From an uncultured Eggerthellaceae bacterium (GTDB lineage: Bacteria > Actinomycetota > Coriobacteriia > Coriobacteriales > Eggerthellaceae): a stretch of DNA of 8,655 bases. Below, piece by piece: positions 5,502 to 8,655 of the stretch; the first letter of the stretch is position 1, and every line of letters starts with the position of its first letter. Under the pieces are notes generated by a model that did not search any database, was not told where the DNA came from, and saw only the letters and a list, made by a program, of their open reading frames with translations. Location of the stretch: contig CAKTXN010000072.1 of NCBI GenBank assembly GCA_934630905.1, positions 1 through 8,655 on the forward strand. Reading direction: 5' to 3'. The position numbers and the translations under genes are program-made.

Positions 5502-6827
5502 ATGAAATTCCAGGAAACAAAAATGGTCGAGCTGAAGGCCGTTGCGCAGGACAGTATCAAGAAGGAGATTGTCGCCTTTGCGAACTGCAACGGCGGAACG
5601 GTTTACGTGGGTGTCGCCGACGATGGAACCGTGCTGGGCGTCGAAGACGTCGACGAGTGCGCCCTGCAGGTCTCTAACATGGTGCGAGACGCTGTGAAAC
5701 CAGACGTCACCATGTTCGTCCGCTACGAAACGCTCGACTGCGACGGGAAAGCGGTCATTGCTGTCGAGGTCCAGCGCGGCACGAACCGCCCCTACTACCT
5801 GGCGAAGAAAGGCTTACGCCCCGAGGGTGTCTACGTGCGGCAGGGGCACTCCTCCGTCCCAGCAACCGATGCGGCCATCCGGCAGATGATCAAGGAGACC
5901 GACGGCGACAGCTTCGAGGATATGCGCTCCCTCAATCAAAAACTAACCTTTAAGTCGACGAAAAAGGAATTTGAAACTCGAGATATCCCCTTCAGCTCGC
6001 CGCAGATGCAAACCCTGAAGATTATTTCGCCGGACGGCCTTTACACGAACCTCGGCCTGCTTCTGTCCGATCAATGTCCCCACACCGTCAAGGCGGCCGT
6101 TTTCGAGGGGACAGACCAGAGCGTGTTCAAGGACCGCCGGGAATTCTCCGGGTCCCTTATGCGGCAGCTCAGCGAAGCCTACGACTACATCGACTTCCAC
6201 AACCAGACCCATGCTACTTTCCAAAAGCTGCTGCGCATCGACACCAGGGATTACCCAGAGGTCGCCGTGCGCGAGGCTCTACTGAACTCGCTCGTGCACA
6301 GGGACTACTCCTTCCGCGCCAGCACGCTGATCAGTATCTACGACGACAGAATCGAATTCGTGTCCGTCGGCGGCCTTTTGCCCGGCTTGGAGCTGGAGGA
6401 TCTGATGATGGGCGTCTCCGCCTGCCGAAACCCTCATCTGGCCAACGTCTTCTACCGCCTGCAGCTCATTGAGGCGTACGGCACGGGGATGAGGAAGATC
6501 ATGGGAGCTTACGCGGAGGCGGCCTCTCAGCCGCAAATCATGACCACGAGCAACGCATTCAAAATCGTCCTGCCCAACGTGAACTTCACACCAACGGAAG
6601 CAAAAAGGCCGGCAGCAACCAGCAAAAAGGCGCCTGTTGCTTCTCGTTCCCGAGAGGACGAGATTCTGCGATTCTTGGCAGAATACCCCTCAATTACCCG
6701 AAGGGAAGCACAGGCGCTGCTCGGGGTCAGCCAATCCACGGCTGGTCGCATATTGAAGGAGATGATGGACAAGGGGCAAATCGTATCGCACGGCGCAAGC
6801 CGCGCCTTGCGATACGAATTGGCATAG
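5502..6827 (+). CDS. AlbA_2 (Schlafen-type) DNA-binding protein with GHKL-like ATPase region and C-terminal winged helix
   Basis: A 441-residue cytoplasmic protein of the family often annotated as ATP-binding protein or putative transcriptional regulator. Residues 4-125 match AlbA_2: an E-T-K-x-x-E-L-K start, IVAFANCNGGTVYVGVADDG (23-42), and the closing EGVYVRQGHSSVPAT (108-122). Residues about 230-360 match the HATPase_c_4 type: VREALLNSLVHRDYS (256-270, with an E and N placed as in the N-box), DDRIEFVSVGGLLPGL (281-296), RNPHLANVF (309-317) and EAYGTGMRKI (324-333). After a lysine/alanine-rich linker (365-383), residues 384-440 form a winged helix (ITRREAQALLGVSQSTAGRI). GAGAGG at 5488-5493 lies eight bases before the ATG. 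It appears monocistronic, with a repeat cluster immediately upstream that suggests autoregulation. No intrinsic terminator was seen after it. The target is unknown; the domain calls are strong. Confidence 0.9.
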   Translation: MKFQETKMVELKAVAQDSIKKEIVAFANCNGGTVYVGVADDGTVLGVEDVDECALQVSNMVRDAVKPDVTMFVRYETLDCDGKAVIAVEVQRGTNRPYYLAKKGLRPEGVYVRQGHSSVPATDAAIRQMIKETDGDSFEDMRSLNQKLTFKSTKKEFETRDIPFSSPQMQTLKIISPDGLYTNLGLLLSDQCPHTVKAAVFEGTDQSVFKDRREFSGSLMRQLSEAYDYIDFHNQTHATFQKLLRIDTRDYPEVAVREALLNSLVHRDYSFRASTLISIYDDRIEFVSVGGLLPGLELEDLMMGVSACRNPHLANVFYRLQLIEAYGTGMRKIMGAYAEAASQPQIMTTSNAFKIVLPNVNFTPTEAKRPAATSKKAPVASRSREDEILRFLAEYPSITRREAQALLGVSQSTAGRILKEMMDKGQIVSHGASRALRYELA

Positions 6828-7029
6828 CACTGTGTCTCTGGGACAATTGCACAAAGAAGTTTGCCCTATCTTGAAACCTTCGGACCAAGGATACAGCGTA
6901 TTTTGGCAACACAGGTTGATGATGCTCTCAGTGCATCACGGCATCCAGGCACAGGCCTTCGTGCGCCAGCCTCTTCTCGACAATGTGCCTGATCAGTGTC
7001 CTGTCGACGTTGAAAAGAGACGTAGACCT
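6828..7029. other. Intergenic stretch between convergent genes, with a possible gene remnant
   Basis: Nothing resembling a plus-strand terminator for the AlbA_2 gene was found here. The first 100 bases show no recognisable coding signal. From about 6928 to 7014 the minus strand has coding-like composition (listed separately). The minus-strand terminator of the DUF4143 gene begins at about 7030. Confidence 0.45.
6928..7020 (-). pseudogene. Possible C-terminal remnant of an unidentified gene
   Basis: Downstream of the DUF4143 terminator, the minus strand reads FNVDRTLIRHIVEKRLAHEG and then LCLDAVMH before TGA at 6930-6928. The codons are mostly G/C-ending, like the genuine genes of the window, and the peptide has a plausible amphipathic helix. 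There is no start codon or ribosome site, and the frame passes back into the terminator hairpin, so it cannot be a whole gene. It may be the tail of a gene lost by deletion or transposition. The source family is not recognised, and chance cannot be excluded. Confidence 0.28.
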
Positions 7030-7069
7030 TAAGAAAACGGGATGCGGGCAAGCGGTTTGCCCACATCCC
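7030..7069 (-). terminator. Rho-independent terminator of the DUF4143 gene
   Basis: GGGATG (7039-7044) and GGGCAA (7046-7051) pair with TTGCCC (7057-7062) and CATCCC (7064-7069). The result is a 12-bp stem with a single C/A mismatch and a 5-base loop. On the minus strand the hairpin is followed directly by GTTTTCTT (complement of 7031-7038). It lies about 70 bases after the stop of the minus-strand ATPase gene. On the plus strand no T-run follows, so it is one-directional. Confidence 0.85.
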
Positions 7070-7137
7070 CGCGTGTCGAGTCTTATCGCAGCAAACACAC
7101 TTCCTCCCCCTGTTTTCATTCGGGTCGACGACTGCGC

Positions 7138-8436
7138 TTACGGCCGCAAGGCGGTGATAGGGAAAACGTAGACGTCATGGGCTGCGTCGTAGCGGCAGAA
7201 GGGAGACATCGCGGTGACGACGGCGCAAAACTCGGGCTTGGGGTTGCGGGCCGCCGGGTTGGAGGCGACCTTTTCGCGCAAGCGCTCGATGTTCCTGATG
7301 CCGTCGGGCACCTTGGCCTCGCCGAGCTTGATCTCCAGCGCCGCCCAGCGACCGTCGCGAAGCTCGATGACGACGTCGACCTCCAGCCCGTCCGAATCAC
7401 CGTAGTAGCGAAGCGATCCGTGGTGGGCGCCTGGCAGGCACGCGGTATAGGCCCGCAGGTCGTGGACGCACAGCGACTCGAAGAGGAGGCCGAAGGTCTG
7501 CCCGTCGGAGAGCAGCCTCTCCGGCCCCATGCCGAGCGCGGCGGCAGGGATGGACGGGTCGGCGAAGTAGCGTTTTGGCTTGGTGCGCAGACGCGACTTG
7601 GCCCTTACAGGGGCATCCCAGCCGTGCAGACCCTCGATGACGTACATGCCCTCGAGCATATTCAAATAGGAGGTGACAGTGGACGCCGCCGGCGCCCCCG
7701 CCTCATCTCCCAGCGAGGCGTCCTGGGCGATGGTCTGCAGGGTGGCGGCCGTGGCGACGTTGCGCGCGAGCGAACTCACGATACGCCGCGCCATATCGGG
7801 CGTTCCGCCCTTTTTGGGGACGCTGACCTCGAACATGGCATCGAGGTACTGGTCGATGACCTCTGCGGCCGTCTGGGCATCGGCCCCGACGAGGGCGGGC
7901 CAGCCACCGCAGCATATGGCATCGGCCAAAGGCGCCAGCGACGTTTCGCATGTCGACGGGTCGAACACGCCTTCGAATAGTCCGGACAGCGACACCGAAC
8001 CCGTGGACAGGCCGCGCTCCCACAGCGTCATGGTGCTCATGTCCACGCGGGCGATGCGCCCGGCGCCGCTGTGGGTGACGGCGTCCTTAGCCGGGGTGGA
8101 AGAGCCCGTGAGAATGAACAGGCCACGTTCGCCGCCGGCCGCGTCGACCGCGCGGCGCGTGGCATCCCAGGTGGAGGGGACCTCTTGCCACTCGTCGACG
8201 ACGTGAGGGCGTGCCCCCCGCAGCGCCAGCGCGGGGTCGGCCTCGGCCAGCGCCTTGACGTTTGGGTCGTCAAGATGCACGACGCTCTCGCCGAACGCCA
8301 GCGCCGCCCAGGACTTGCCGCACCACTTGGTACCGCGAATCTCGACTGCGCCGAAGATGGAGAGCAGCTTCTGCAAGCGTTCGTCGACGAGGCGCGGGCG
8401 ATACGCCTGGGGCTTTTCGGTTCCATATACGACCAT
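7138..8436 (-). CDS. AAA_14/DUF4143 ATP-binding protein
   Basis: A 432-residue protein of the widespread AAA_14 plus DUF4143 ATPase family, whose cellular role is not settled. Residues 33-45 carry the P-loop (IRGTKWCGKSWAA, with K41 and S42). Residues 77-87 carry Walker B (PHVVDEWQEVP). FILTGSS (107-113) is the sensor-like strand after it. The DUF4143 part includes QYLDAMFEVSV (196-206), VTSYLNMLEGMYVIEGL (254-270), PKRYFADPSIPAAALG (287-302) and GLLFESLCVHDL (316-327). It ends with LEVDVVIE (351-358) and ALEIKLGE (366-373), the E-x-D...E-x-K pattern of a PD-(D/E)XK nuclease-like fold. The ATG at 8436 has AAGGAGG seven bases upstream (complement of 8444-8450). A strong terminator closes it and tandem 23-bp repeats lie just upstream. 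No frameshift or missing ATPase residue was seen; length is typical. Confidence 0.92.
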   Translation of the reverse strand: MVVYGTEKPQAYRPRLVDERLQKLLSIFGAVEIRGTKWCGKSWAALAFGESVVHLDDPNVKALAEADPALALRGARPHVVDEWQEVPSTWDATRRAVDAAGGERGLFILTGSSTPAKDAVTHSGAGRIARVDMSTMTLWERGLSTGSVSLSGLFEGVFDPSTCETSLAPLADAICCGGWPALVGADAQTAAEVIDQYLDAMFEVSVPKKGGTPDMARRIVSSLARNVATAATLQTIAQDASLGDEAGAPAASTVTSYLNMLEGMYVIEGLHGWDAPVRAKSRLRTKPKRYFADPSIPAAALGMGPERLLSDGQTFGLLFESLCVHDLRAYTACLPGAHHGSLRYYGDSDGLEVDVVIELRDGRWAALEIKLGEAKVPDGIRNIERLREKVASNPAARNPKPEFCAVVTAMSPFCRYDAAHDVYVFPITALRP

Positions 8437-8463
8437 GGCCTAGCCTCCTTATTTGAAGTGGGA

Positions 8464-8532
8464 ACACTTTGTTTTCGAGGAATATCATACTCGATTTTCG
8501 AGGGTAATCACACTTCATTTTCGAAATGAATA
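8464..8532. repeat. Three tandem degenerate 23-bp repeats centred on TTTTCGA, upstream of the DUF4143 gene
   Basis: TTTTCGA recurs at 8472, 8495 and 8518, exactly 23 bases apart, within units 8464-8486, 8487-8509 and 8510-8532. Each unit begins A-[C/T]-A-C-T. By eye, adjacent units agree at about 15-16 of 23 positions. Two units contain their own small palindrome: CTCGA-TTT-TCGAG (8490-8502) and TTCATTT-TCG-AAATGAA (8514-8530). The array ends about 27 bases before the ATPase start. A TATGAT on the minus strand (complement of 8484-8489) could be the -10, which would place the units across the promoter. Reading them as operator sites is inference. Confidence 0.65.
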
Positions 8533-8600
8533 TCCTGCGACCTAAGCGATATCAAGGCCGAACACAGCTCCACGGCCCTCTGCTCTAACTCGGCCGGCAT
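8508..8600 (-). CDS. Possible 30-residue leader peptide or small protein ahead of the DUF4143 gene
   Basis: An ATG at 8600-8598 preceded by AAAGGA seven bases upstream opens a 30-codon frame starting MPAELEQRAVELCSALISLR and ending DIHFENEV, with TGA at 8510-8508. The first 22 codons have a helical, coding-like composition. The last eight are read from the outermost 23-bp repeat, so the stop falls inside the array. The frame has no start further upstream before a stop at about 8654. It ends 71 bases before the ATPase ATG on the same strand, so it could be a leader peptide, a small partner protein, or a truncated gene end. No family is recognised. Confidence 0.35.
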   Translation of the reverse strand: MPAELEQRAVELCSALISLRSQDIHFENEV

Positions 8601-8655
8601 GGCATCGTCCTTTCTCGTCGTCTCGTTGCATTCTAAGGGATTCGGATTCCTCTAG

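Noticed and set aside
7042..7980. Long plus-strand open frame opposite the DUF4143 gene
   Set aside because: It is a GC-rich antisense shadow with arginine/glycine-rich composition and no domain, lying over a well-supported minus-strand gene.
8464..8532. 23-bp repeats as a CRISPR array
   Set aside because: The units are directly adjacent with no unique spacers, are strongly degenerate, and no cas gene is present.

Overview
The window looks like a chromosomal segment from an actinobacterium, most likely class Coriobacteriia. This is an inference from protein flavour: a cell-wall-binding-repeat (CWB2) protein joined to a LytR-CpsA-Psr (LCP) domain, a second LCP protein, and DUF4143 and AlbA_2 ATPases, with mostly GC-rich codons and strong AAGGAGG-type ribosome sites. 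No RNA gene, CRISPR array or intact insertion sequence was seen.

Layout, left to right. Positions 1-688 (minus strand): a two-gene toxin-antitoxin-like operon. A Phd/YefM-like antitoxin comes first, followed with an 11-bp overlap by a partner cut off at the left edge. An 11-bp perfect inverted repeat sits on the -35 of its promoter. Positions 800-4231 (minus): two cell-envelope genes. A roughly 693-residue protein with three CWB2 repeats and an LCP domain is followed, after a 207-bp gap, by a plain membrane-anchored LCP protein. No clear promoter or terminator was recognised in that 207-bp gap. Positions 4232-4449: a divergent intergenic region with an extended -10 promoter for the minus-strand gene and a TTGTCT/TATAAT promoter plus inverted repeat for the plus-strand operon. 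Positions 4450-5021 (plus): a RelB/DinJ antitoxin overlapping a YafQ-like toxin frame. The toxin frame is full length but has no usable start codon. Positions 5022-5501: no confidently supported gene; it ends in a cluster of ATTCTAACCAT repeats just before the next start. Positions 5502-6827 (plus): an AlbA_2 (Schlafen-type) DNA-binding protein with a GHKL-type ATPase region and a C-terminal winged helix. Positions 6828-7137: a gap with a possible gene remnant and a strong minus-strand terminator. Positions 7138-8436 (minus): an AAA_14/DUF4143 ATPase. Its upstream region carries three tandem 23-bp repeats centred on TTTTCGA, and a 30-codon reading frame with a good ribosome site ends inside them.

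How they fit together. The centre-left is an envelope block: LCP enzymes transfer undecaprenyl-linked polymers to the wall, and CWB2 repeats bind anionic wall polymers. It is flanked by accessory modules (two toxin-antitoxin pairs, the AlbA_2 regulator-like protein and the DUF4143 ATPase), each with its own repeat-based control region. The most notable points are the start-less toxin, the CWB2-LCP architecture with its cysteine-rich insert, and the repeat arrays in front of the AlbA_2 and DUF4143 genes.
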